From the NCBI GenBank assembly GCA_963662155.1, contig OY759272.1:43039210-43103209 (forward strand): a stretch of 64,000 nucleotides of DNA, read 5' to 3'. This DNA comes from Lamellibrachia columna (lineage: Eukaryota; Annelida; Polychaeta; Sabellida; Siboglinidae). The position numbers were made by a program, and so were the translations under genes. The notes under the pieces are model-generated. The model had not been told where the DNA came from. It saw only the letters and a list, made by a program, of their open reading frames with translations, and did no database searches. Below are positions 1-12,056 of this stretch, piece by piece. Position 1 is the stretch's first letter. Every line of letters begins with the position of its first letter.

Positions 1-570
1 TTATGGACGTACACATTTTATGTACGTCTATAACACTACTCTCAACAGTGCAAATTTGATAGGGCTACATTTTGCACATATTTGAACTACACTGGATACA
101 TATCATTATATAATTCACCATGTGGCTCTAAAGCCATTGTTTTCACTTAATGCTAGTTCTGTCAAAATGGAAAATTACTATGCCAAGCATTGGAATTTTA
201 CATTGACTGGGAAATCAGTACTGACATCAAGAAGCACATGCATGTGAAATACAATTACAACATCCTAACAAAGGATATGTGAAATAGAGTATGTCCCAAC
301 TCCTAAGGCAGTTTATCTTCGAGAGTCTTGTCACCTTAGTTAAATATGGTTCATTTTGAAAAAATTAAAGAAAGGTAGCATGCAAAAATGGGAAGCATTG
401 AAAAAATGCATATAGATCTTATATACTTATTTATGAATCGCATCTATCTATCAGGATCGTTTCAACCATCGTCCTAAAAACAGTTTGGTGAGTCTGCAGA
501 TGCGTGCTCTCCAAACTTTTTCAAATTTTTATACACTGGATGTCATGTTGAGAGTTTGTGAACGATCCGA
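1..570. other. Unassigned sequence upstream of gene
   Basis: AT-rich sequence in which I see no supportable gene, RNA or transposon terminus. A short self-complementary stretch near the left edge (GACGTACA and TGTACGTC around 6-29) is the only structure noted. Confidence 0.4.
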
Positions 571-2090
571 GATATTAAAAATCCTCTACTTTCTCAATTT
601 TACTCTGATCTGAAGAGTGTACACTATCATTAACAGGCGGGTTGATATGCCTGTATTTTTTTGGGGGATTGCGAAATAGTCCAGTAGATTTGGAAGCACT
701 TTCCACTTTATGAAGTAAAAGTTCTGCTTCTTGTATCGTCTCAGCGAACAGAGCTATGTCATCGGCATAATCCAGGTTAGAAAGATAGGAGGCTGGATGT
801 ATGGTGCTTCGGAGTCTGGTTCGGGTTAGTTCTTCTCTGTCATCAATCGCAGTTCTTGAGGTGTAATCCAAGACTATGATGAACAGGTATGGGGCGACAG
901 GGTCTCCTTGGAGAACTCCTGTGTTAATGTTGAAATTTGTAGTTTCCTCTTCGGGAGTCAATACAACTGCAGAGGTGTTTACATATATTATCTGTATGGC
1001 TTTGACGATCTTCTCTGGGATGCCATGTGCATGGAAAATCGGGAACACTTTGTTTCTATCTTCAGAGTGAAATGTTTTCTTGAAGTCGATGAAAATAATG
1101 GCAGCTTCTTTCTGGTGGTTTCTCATTTTCTCGATGATGCGTCTAAGAGCAAGAATCTGTGAAGATGTAGATCGTAAAGGTCTAAATCCATTCTGGTTTG
1201 GGCATACGATCTTTTCTAGCTCATTGTGAATTCTGTTAAGCAGTTTTAGTTTTTAGGAAGGATCAGGTCTCCTTTCTTAGGTATTGGTACGATACCCGAG
1301 ATCCCCCATTCCGGTGGTTTATTCCCTAAGAATGTTTCATTGTAGAACTTCAATAAATCTTTCCTTAACTTGGGTAGTCGCCACACTTCAATGGGAATGC
1401 CATCTAGTCCTGGGGCTTTGCCAAGTTTCATTTGTTTGATAGCAATGTTGACTTTCTGCTAGTGAGAAGATGTTGGTGTCAATGTTGGGGTTGGTCTCAT
1501 AGATCCATAAACATAAATAGAACACCCATTAGTACAACAAGACCAATGAGCTCTTATCAGTTGACACATGATAAAATGATGCAGGCATGGACCAGTGACA
1601 TTCATGCTGCTGCATGGCAAGAACCCACTGGAAGCCCAATATTTATACTGTACAGCACCCAGTCTTCATATATCTATAAATATACAGTACTAATAAGAGA
1701 TTATTACTATATAGCTATATATACCTAACACCTTATTATATACACAATCTATCCATGCACCTTGTATATCAAAGTCTTTGTTTTGGTTTACAGAAGAGAG
1801 TGTAGGTCATCAGAAGGTTGTGCTCATGTGTGACATCAAGAAGAAGCTGACTTTTCTGTTAGGGCTGCTGTAGTATGAAAAACCATTTGAGACTTGAGCA
1901 TTGAAATCACCTCCGATCACAAGACAGGCATATGGAGGGATGTGTAATACTGTCTGGTTAAAGCTTTTGTAGAACTCTACAACGTCTTTTTCATCACTGA
2001 CATTTGTCGGCGAATAGCATGAGCATGTAAGATACGGTCTGTTATCGTGGTGATCGAAACAGGTGTTCTGGAACAGTGTAGATTTCACTA
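570..2090 (-). mobile_element. Decayed LINE: endonuclease and reverse transcriptase fragments
   Basis: On the minus strand three blocks lie in the order of a non-LTR retrotransposon ORF2. At 2088-1810 is an AP-endonuclease piece with LVIGGDFNAQV. At 1431-1246 is the N-side of the reverse transcriptase with GKAPGLDGIPIEVW. From about 1220 down to 575 is the palm region with QNGFRP, FIDFKK, GVLQGDPVAPYLF and the catalytic YADD box. Frames change between blocks, and the stretch around 1440-1800 interrupts the element. It is therefore a dead copy. The clade is not assigned. It lies upstream of the first recognised collagen exon, either in the first intron or in 5' flanking DNA. Confidence 0.85.
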
Positions 2091-3770
2091 CTACTCCAAT
2101 GCCCCCAACTTATATGCTAAAATTAAATAGTTTATTCTAACTATTTTCAAGAAGTACAAATAAACAAAGCAAAATTATAAATATAGAGAACAGTGAGGGG
2201 AAGAACATAAATACTCGAGTACATGAACATTATTTTGTTCTCCTGGTAACATCTTAGTCAGTTTGCTAGAGTTATGACGAGACTATTTTTTGTTATTAAA
2301 TATTAAGTTGCCTGCCCTAATCTATTGACTATGAGACAAGTCATGCATCCATGTTTTATTGAATATTGCAGTTCACTGTTGTTTATTTTACATCTCAGCC
2401 ACCCAGTTCTCCTGTTTCTCTCTTTATTATACTGCACAAGCCATGATGCTATGGCTTTTTTGAAAGCCCAACAAATATTTGTCTTTAAAAAGAATAGACT
2501 GAACATTATTCATAAAACAACAGATGATATTCAAAATGTATTTTTTTCATTAAGCAAAGTAGCATATGAAGAACATTCTGACATTAATTAATGATTGGTA
2601 TTATGGTGTTTTTAAATTGTTTTAGAGCTGACGTGTCTATGTTTGCGTTAAGAACATACCTACATGTTAGTTTACCTAGTGCTGTCAGAGTATTGCTAAG
2701 AGACACCTTTTGTACACCACAGTTATTCAAAGATGCATGGACGTTATTGAATATTCCAGTTGTTCACAGTTAATTATTTTTTAATGTCAGTGATCTCTTG
2801 GGTCTATGTTTCTTTACTGGTTATGTTGCATGAACCTTGATGAAAAAGCTTCCTGAGAAACCCAAGAGAGAACTTTGGGCTTCCAGTGGAACTGATTTTG
2901 TTCATAAAATAGTCTGATTCTTCATAATAATATGCATTTTTAAGTTTTATTTCAGTCAGTAATGTTTTGAAGTTGATATGTAATTTATGCATTTTAAATA
3001 GTGAAAGGTGAAGTATACGTCCAATAACATTCAGAGGTGCACGTCCATAATGACATACACGTGAACCTGTGACCTAGATACTAGCAGTAAATGAACTAAT
3101 TTCTACCTTATTTGGAAGCTTAAAGTCTAGTATACAAACACCTAGTTTTGTTATATTTTTGTGTATTGATGCTTCACAGAGTTTTTGAATGTTTGAAGCA
3201 ACATTAAAAAATAATTTTCTATGAGTAGGCATCCATAACGGGCTTTTTTAGAACATTCCTGGAAGGCTACTATCTTGCATGTTAATATTACTACCTGGTA
3301 GTTAGGTTACACATTATGCCCATTTCAAAATCCACCTTTTCCAGTTGTGCTGACAAAGTGTCCAAAATTATCTGGAAAGTATGTACATAACACTGGAATT
3401 GGCCAAATTGTAATTATGTGCTTACTATGGAAATGCTTGAATTACCTTACATTTATTTCAAAAGCCACAAAAAGGTTTCATCCACTTAGATGGCATCCAA
3501 ACACAAGTGGCATCCACTATGGACACGTATTCTATACTACATCTGGAAAGTATGTACATAACACTAGTTTGTCACTTTGCCTGTGTGTCCGTTCCCTCAT
3601 ATCTCCGTCAGTTTCACATGTATGGGGCAGAAATGTTGTAGGCGTTCCCAGAGGCCCATAGGGATGGTTCATACATAAACAAATTCAAAATTCCCCAGTG
3701 GTGGGGATATTATGTATATGGATATTTGACAAAAATAAAACAAACAAACAAAACGGTAATTGAAAACACA
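2091..3770. other. Unassigned sequence with a short direct repeat
   Basis: No supportable gene. A direct repeat of TCTGGAAAGTATGTACATAA occurs at about 3370 and again at about 3542. Open frames of 60-100 codons here have no recognisable motifs. The collagen signal-peptide exon could be in this stretch, but I see no hydrophobic start ending at a phase-1 donor that I would defend. Confidence 0.35.
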
Positions 3771-3774
3771 TTTA

Positions 3775-5445
3775 ATACTAAACAATTTCTAAGACAATAG
3801 GTACTTCTTCATGATTATTAAAACTAGTGAAACCGGCACTGATAAAATCATTAACACTTATTATAAACCAAATATTAGCTACAGGTATCTTCCCTGACAA
3901 ACTTAAAATTGCCAAAGTAATTCCAATTTTTAAAAAAGGTGACAGTACCCAATTTGGCAATTACAGACCAATATCCCTCATACCAGTTATTTCAAAAGTA
4001 ATTGAAAAGATAATTTACGCCCAGCTAGATATCTGTCTTAAAACACAAAATCTCTTGTTCGATAACCAATGTGGGTTCAGAATAGAACATACTACTGAAT
4101 TTGCTGCTCTTTAATTAACCAGTAGAATAATTGCACAAATGGGCAAAAACGAAATACCTATAAATATTTACTTGGACCTTTCCAAAGCATTCATACAATA
4201 TTATTTAAAAAAAATTAATATTAAGATGTAAAGGGAGTAGCTTGAAGTTTAATTAGAAATTATCTTGCAGATAGAAAACAGTATGTGGAAATGGAGGATG
4301 CCAAATCAGGCATGCTTAATATTTCAACAGGCGTACCTCAAGGTTCGATTCTAGGCCCACTGTTGTTTATTATATACATTAATGACTGCAAAGGCCAGTC
4401 AAAAGTAAAATTTTATAATGTACGCCGATGATACCACTCTCAAGTAAACTAGATTCATTTTCCATGTGTGGACAAAATGGAAATACAAAATTTCTTATAA
4501 ATATAGAACTAAACAAAGTTAGCGAATGGCTAAAACTAAACAAATTGTCTCACAATATAAACAAAACTAAGTATATGCTTTTCAAAACAACCAGAAGAAA
4601 AGTTGCGACTTCCCCTTTAGTAAAAATAGATAATACAAATATTGATTGAGTGTTTGAATTAAATTTTCTTGGAATAAGTTTGAACGGTTATTACTTCTTA
4701 ATATAAAGATCATATTGTACAACGTGCTGATACTGCAACACTTAAACTATGGCGTAATGACCAGGGGCTACAGATGTGATAGAATACAAAAACTTCAAAA
4801 GAAACTTGTCCGAATTATAAATATAAGCAAATATAATGCTCACACTGAACCACTGTTCAAAACTCTTAGGTTACTCAAAATAGAACACATTAAAATTACA
4901 AGAACTAAAATTGTTTCATAAATTAAAACGCTACAAACTTCCCATCTACCTTCAAAACTTACCGCTTAATCGGAACAGTAGTATTCGCAATTTTAACACA
5001 CATGGACAATGCAACATAAACACAACCAGGGTACAATACGAATTTTCAAAAAAGCATCAGATACACTCTGCAACATACGATCAATAATGCATCTGATTTA
5101 ATAAAAAACAAAATCTACACTCGCAGCTTACACGGTTTTGCAACTTACGTTAAATATCATTATTTGCATAAATATATATCTCTGTGTACACTCCGAAATT
5201 GCTACATTTGTCAATATGAATGAACAGCCAGTTTGTCTTGTACTTCTTTGGATGAATAACCATTCAAATCACTTGTAAGGACACAGTGCATAGCCTTGCA
5301 CATATCAGTCTGTGCTACTATTTGTATACGCCAGGATTAAATTTGTTTTAATTACACTTGGGTGGCTCCTGTAAGATATTTTAGCCTTAGCGGGAGTCTC
5401 CTGAATCCTTATTTGATTGTTATATAATACTTGCATATACTTTTA
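3775..5445 (+). mobile_element. Decayed Jockey/CR1-type LINE (family B), reverse transcriptase 3' half
   Basis: Plus-strand reverse-transcriptase blocks: 3827-4114 with FPDKLKIAKVIPIFKKGD and NYRPISLIP; about 4320-4440 with ISTGVPQGSILGPLLF followed by a frameshifted YADDTTL; 4428-4649 with [19 protein letters not shown]; 4715-4921 with LNYGVMTRGYRCDRIQKLQK. Stops and frameshifts break it into at least four pieces. Its tail (about 5365-5430, GGTGGCTCCTGTAAGATA...) matches the reverse complement of 50080-50160, so this and the element at 49930-51300 are copies of the same family in opposite orientation. Confidence 0.85.
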
Positions 5446-5788
5446 TTTTTATACTTTTATATATTCAGTTGTTAAGAGATATGTATGGGTCAAATGAAGT
5501 ACATTCTGTATGTGTGTGTCTGTCTGTCGATTTCGTAATTCAGAACAACAGGAGTTCATAGCAATTGTTAGCAACGCTACACATGTTTTCTAGGATTATT
5601 TGTAGCTATGTGACCTACATCAGCAGTTGTACATGATTTTTAGGGCATGACATTGGCATTGCACTACCACCACTATAAGCTCTTGCAATAGCTGCCTTTT
5701 CTCCCGTGCAGCGACGGGTAACTCGGCTACTATTGTGTATTTTAGAGAAGTACTCCTGATTGTTACTGTGTGTTTTTTTGTATTTCAG
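5446..5788. other. Sequence up to the first recognised acceptor
   Basis: Nothing recognisable apart from the 3' splice site of the exon at 5789 (TTTTTTTGTATTTCAG). Confidence 0.4.
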
Positions 5789-5956
5789 GCTGCACTGACC
5801 TGTTGGATGCTGTGGAGATTGGCAGAGAGAAAGTGTTCGGGGTGAGACAAGTGAATGGATTTTGTAAGAAGAGGCCGCCTCTAGCAGAGGCTGATGTGGC
5901 TCATAAGATCACCCCAAAAGCCTCTCTAAGTGTTCCGACAAGTAACGTTTTTCCCG
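5789..5956 (+). CDS. Collagen exon 1 of those found: start of TSPN domain
   Basis: 168 bases, starting with the last two bases of a split codon and ending with one. It encodes the N-terminal edge of the TSPN (laminin-G-like) domain: [20 protein letters not shown], then VNGFC with the first conserved cysteine, then [20 protein letters not shown]. In vertebrate type V/XI chains the equivalent segment is likewise a leucine-rich first strand, a GFC motif and a K-A-x-L-S-x-P-T ending. Acceptor TATTTCAG, donor GTGAGT. The preceding exon must end in phase 1 and should carry the signal peptide; it was not identified. The following intron (5957-10371) holds a 32-base minisatellite split by a TIR element, then an unrecognised stretch and a 35-base minisatellite. 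Confidence 0.9.
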
Positions 5957-8900
5957 GTGAGTGAGTTTGGAACAGTTGCACATGTTGAATGATCGTGACA
6001 TGTTGAATAGTTGTGACGGAATGGTTGTGACATGTTGAATAGTTGTGACAGAATGGTAGTGACATGTTGAATACAGTAGTACCTGCCTTCAACGGACCCT
6101 CCGATGAGCGGACACATGTCGGGACACTTTCTCAATGTATGGACTGTTTTACCATGTTAATGTCCCTCTGATGAGGGGACACCTGGTGAACATGGACAGC
6201 GGACAGGATATTTTGGTTTTCTGTCCCTGCTAAGGCGGACAGTAATCATTATTTTCGTAATTTTTTTCTCGAAATATTTTATTTCCAAAATGGCAACAGA
6301 CAAACAGCATGGTGGGTAGTGGGAAAAACAATGTTATATCGCGAATTCGGATATAAGGCTGTTGGTCGTGGACCCCGATTTTCTGCTGCCGGGGGAAATG
6401 CCAAATGGGCCTGCTTAAACCTACTTAGAATTGCTTTGACAATTCTCAAGAAACAGGTGAACAATGTCAACGACAATGAACGACTGTCAACAAGTTGTTT
6501 GTTTGGCGCTGCCGCCGACACCAATCGCTGATGTTGGCTTCGCTTAGGCGGTTTGAAATTGCAATCGAGATTCACAAATACGCCTCGCATAAGAATCAGA
6601 TAAACAGTCTTAAATGCAATTTAGTATGCAATACTAATATGACACTGGGGTGAAATGGCATGCCTCCAATCTAAACGACGTGAAACCAACATGCCAAAGA
6701 CGCTACCGGTGTGCAAAAATACGAATTCGTCATCCGCATATGAAACGACGAATCGATGCTAAGTCGTGCATAATAAATTTAGTTCAGTGCATCGTCATCA
6801 TAGTTCCATAACGGTATACGTACATGTATTTTATTCAGTTAACGATTAAACAGGGTGTGACATTTAAAAATAATACACGTTGATGGTAGTTGACTAGTTT
6901 AATAAGCTCTATAAACTGCATATTGCCGAATAAGAGAGTGCTGCAAGCACACTGTGGCTTTGACAGCATTCTTGGTCTTGGAGCAGCGGGAGGCGATTGC
7001 TGTTGGTTAGTAACACCCTGGTGGCAGACATGGGAACACCTAACGCGCCTTATTTCAGTCCTCCACTCCAGCATGCTTGTCCCTCCGATGAGGGAACACC
7101 TGCCATGTAGGGACACTTTTGTTTGGATACAGAAGTGTCCGTTGAAGGCAGGTACTACTGTAGTTGTGATGGAATGGCTGTGACATGTTGAATAGTTGTG
7201 ATGGAATGGTTGTGACATGTTGAATAGTTGTGACGGAATGGTTGTGACATGTTGAATAATTTAAACAGAATTGTTGTGACATGTCAGGATTTTGATTGTG
7301 ACATAATTTGTTTTGCATGATCTAAGAATGATTGTGAAGTTTATTTATTTTTAATTTAATTTATTTTAAAACAAATCTAATGTCGGAAAAACAAAATGTT
7401 AAAAAAAATCTAATGACAGAGCCAGAGAAGCATTTGTAACATCGAAAATATATTCACAACACAGGGGAACGCCTTTCACGGTTGTGTTGTACCGCATTAC
7501 TATGCAGACAACTCATTGTTCTCCGACTGTTTATACAAAATACAAATGATCAGTGTTGTGCAAAATTGAGGTGAATAATGTTCTGTAAGAGAAGTGATTT
7601 TCATAGTCATGAAAGTTTCAAAACGAAATATAGATGGACTATTTCCAGGCATAGCCATAGGCCCCATAGCCATAGGCTGTGGTCAAGATGTGATGTGTTG
7701 CCAACATGTTGCTACGATGTTCGAACCAGCTATATTCGTTCGCCGTGAAACCGGAACATATCATCTGATTACTGTGATTCCAGTACACATCAGTATTATA
7801 TCTACCTAACTAAATCATGGCCTTAAACCAGCAAATATCAGCGCTAACATAATTTATTTTGCCTTTGACGCTAACGAAAAAGGCAACGTATATGTGACCT
7901 GGTGATAACGGGCCAATCAAAATGACCCTATACACGCCCTGTCAACTGTTTGTCAGATGGCTGGTGTACCCTGATATCATAGTTGACAACACATTACAAT
8001 ACAGATTCAAGGGACATTGTGGCGGCAAATTACGGGGACATGTCAATATTACAAATGGTAATTATGTTTTGTCAACAATACGTAAAACCCCAGTGAAAAA
8101 CCGTAAATTTGGACACAAAAACAATCATTTGTTGAGATTGCGTTTTCATTAATAACCAGGAAATTATGTTTAATTTATTATTTTAGAAAAACTACAACAC
8201 TTATGATGTTGCAATTTGGCATTTGAACACATCTTACATGTAGGCAACATAATACGATATTGAATCACGATTGGTGAAGGGTTTGTGTCAAAAATACACT
8301 ACAACTTTAGGCTGTCGTTCAAGTTTTGCTTAATTCATTCACGGTGGTGTAGCAGACATAATTCGTTTATGTTAACCAAAATCTATCTTAAAATGATCAG
8401 TGACACTGTCATACTTATATGTATGTCATTTATTTCTTTGGGGATTTTCTCGAAACGATATAATTCCGCATTTTGTGGCTATTTTTTTACATTTATAAAC
8501 ATTTAAAAAAAATCTTGTAACAACCAAATAAATGAAAAACTCCATATTTGATTAATCTGGAATAATATATAATATTTATTCTCTTTTTCACCGCTCCGGT
8601 ATTTGACATGACAGTAAAACATTTTTTCCCCCTCCTCCAATGTTAAACATGACTGTAAAAAATCTGTAAACCTAAAAGTAAAAAACTGGCCTACATATTA
8701 TCATGAACTCATATTCACAGTAAGTACGAGCACATTTGAACGCAACATAAGAATAAGCCAACCTCACCCCTTTATAAAGGTAACTCAGAAATAGCAAAAT
8801 CAGGATCTTCCATTTGGTGGTATTTTTGTTTTGTTTTGTTTATTTGGAGGTGGTCCCTTAGTTTATCCTCACTGATGCAGGAGAGTAGCCCGGGGTGACT

Positions 8901-11900
8901 GGCCAGGGATCACATGTTTGAATCCTTGTGCGTGGGGCTCTATCACATCAGACCAGTCTGGGGAAGTCCTAAAAAGTGGGTACAGGTTGCAACACTAAAC
9001 AGCTGGGGCAGCAGAAGAAAATTGAATAAACATGTTCTGTGAATGAGACTACAACTACTCTAGGCCTTGCGTAACCGAGACATTCACAGGGGGATATTAA
9101 ATGTATAACACATTTGTTCCCAAGAGTATTCAGTCTGTTGGGATGAGCTGTGACATTAAAGTATTCAGTATGTTTGGATGACCTTGACATTACAGTATTC
9201 AGTCTGTTGGGGTGAGCTGTGACATTAGAGTATTCAGTCTGTTGGGATCAGCTCATTGAGCTGTGTCTTTGGAGTATTCAGTTTGTTGGGGATAGGGTGA
9301 GCTGTGACATTAGAGTATTCAATATGTTAGAATGAATTGTGTCATTAGAGTATTCTGTTTGTTGGGATGAGCTGCAACATTAGAGTATTCATTCTGTTGG
9401 GATGACCTGTGACATTAGAGTATTCAGTCTGTTATGATGGGCTGTGACATTAGAGTAGTCAGTTTGTTGTGATGAGCTGTAACATTAAAGTATTCAGTCT
9501 GTTGGGACGAGCTTGACATTAGAGTATTCAGTCTGTTGGGATGAGCTGTAACATTAGAGTATTCAGTCTGTTGGGGGTGAGCTGTGACATTAGAGTATTC
9601 AGTCTGTTGGGATGAGCTCATTGAGCTGTGTCATTGGAGCATCCAGTTTGTTGGGATGAACTGCAACATTAGAGTATTCATTCTGTTATGATGGACTGTG
9701 ACATTAGAGTATTCAGTCTTTTGGGATGAGCTGTGACCTTAGAGTATTCAGTTTGTTGTGATGAGCTTGACATTAGAGTATTCAGTCTGTTGGGATGAGC
9801 TTGACATTAGAGTATTCAGTCTGTTGGGGGAGGGGGGGTGAGTTGTGACATTAAAGTATTTAGCCTGTTGGGATGAGCTGTGACCTTAGAGTATTCAGTT
9901 TGTTGTGATGAGCTGTGACATTAAAGTATTCACTCTGTTGTTGGTGGCTGTGACATTGGAGTAGTCAGTTTGGTTGGATGAGCTGTCACCTGGGGACTGT
10001 TCTCTATCATCGCAATCAGTTGTCATTCAGTTTTACAACAATTCAGATGTTCATATGCCATTTTGTGTACGATGACATAAACAATATTTCCATCATCATA
10101 GCATGCGCTGTTTCATACGTGATATCCGTGTAATGACGTAAACAAATAGTTCTGTCATAATTGCACACGTTCGATTATGAAATCAACTGTACCACTGTAT
10201 TGGATAGAGCATGCTGGATGCATGTGAAATAATATTATGTAGTTTCAGAGCAGTTTCTTGAATGCTTCAAATTTATTATCATGCAAATCGGCATTGCCTT
10301 ACACAAGTAACACAAGTTACTATTACTTTTCTTTCTCACATCAATGACATGAAATGGATTTGTGTTTGCAGATGGCATACCTGAAGACTTCTCAGTGATT
10401 GCAACATTTAAAGCAAAGAAGAAGACAAAGGGATATATGTTTATTATCTACGACAGTCTCATGTCGAAGCAGGTACTGGGTCTGTACATTACCAAGAAGT
10501 CTGCCAAGTTCATCTATAACGACCAGAATGGCAGCCCAGGCCTGGTGGAGTCACCAGAATTCGCAGTTAACATGGCTGATGGAAAGTAAGCGGAACAAAT
10601 CTTATTTAAAAAAATCCCTCCCTTTTTATCATAAAAAAAATTATTATTAGATTGGGTAGCTTGGAAGTGTGAATAGCTTTATGCCATGGTATATAAAGCC
10701 AGACCATTTCCTTGTTTTAGATGAATTTTGACTGGATCCGGTAAAAAATAATTTAATAGTTTGTCCAATGATTTCACGAAAACTAAATTCCACATTTGCT
10801 AATCTGTCAAAGTGGATACTAAATAATTTTTTTTTTTTAAATGACAACCAAAGAAGAGGGAGGACCTTTTAACTGTGCAGTAACCCTGGAGGCCATTGCC
10901 CTTGCACTGAGCATGTCTTCTAGTTTGGCAACTTGTCTTGTTTTTCAGACCTCCTGGGTCCCAGTTTGCTTATTATTGTTACAATGTCATGGGTGAAATG
11001 ACAGCTGACAGGCTGCACTTCCTGTCTCTCTGTCCCTAGCTGAGGCACTGTGTGTCTCCTAGTTCCCAACCTGCTGTCTGCCTCCATCCTCCCACTGTCC
11101 CAGATGGCACCTCTTGCCAGAGACAGAGGCTTTCAGAAAGTTATGTCGACCATCAGAGGTGCATTATACTACACTCTGTACATTTACTTCTGGTTTATGT
11201 GATTCTCCCTCATTCTTGCACTAACCTTGGCATTCCTTGTGTACTTGCTCACAGCTTTCTGGTTGCTATCGTGTTGTATAATTATAATTATCTTTGGATG
11301 GTTAGAAACATAATTCAGACATAAATTGATAATGTGTTTGTGTATACCCTCAGACTGCTGTCTCTCCCTGTCAAAGGTATGAATACGTGGAACAGTTTAG
11401 CAAATGAAATAACTTAGCTGCCAAGTTTAACACAATTTAAAAAAAACATTCAATTGTCATTGCTTACAGCATATTTGTAAACTTTTAATTGAAAGTTATG
11501 TCAATTAGTTAATTTATAATTACCACAAGCACCATTGTAATAAGTTTATAAGTGAATTGTGAATGCTATTTTGTATTTAATTTTTTTTATTGTATTGCAT
11601 TTATTTAGTTTGAGAAGTGCATGGCACCTTATAAGTCGTATGACTTCAGCTATGTCCCTTTAGCAGCAGCAGCACACCATACTATGCACCTGTATTATGT
11701 TGTTGTTGTATGATGTTACAGTCATCTCCTAGTGTTATAATCTCTTCATACGTTACAATAATTACTGCAGGTGCCACAGTTCAGTTCAGATGTTACATTT
11801 ATCTGTTCAAAGGCAAAGGCTTCCCAAAATTTAATAACATTTGCCATTTTTCAGACCATTTAACCAATTTATCTAAATCATCCTGTGAACTGTGTTTATC

Positions 11901-11976
11901 TGTATCATTTATAACCTTTCTGAATACTTTTGTGTCATCTGCAAATTTGAGTACTGCTAGATATGTCATCTTCCAA

Positions 11977-12056
<80 letters not shown>

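Noticed and set aside
1..5788. Signal-peptide exon of the collagen gene
   Set aside because: It should exist upstream with a phase-1 donor, but no frame with a hydrophobic N-terminus and a good donor was convincing.
6279..6590. 103-codon frame (minus strand) partly conserved in the inverted copy at 30469-30714
   Set aside because: No recognisable domain; conservation is expected from the shared element and the frame is shorter in copy 2. Not called as a gene.
8860..8990. tRNA gene from a B-box-like TTTGAATCC
   Set aside because: No matching A-box or cloverleaf could be built by eye.
11040..11160. Acceptor-like CCTAG and CCCAG words that might start an exon
   Set aside because: Exon 2 and exon 3 join in phase with a conserved K-WHRI junction, leaving no place for an extra exon.
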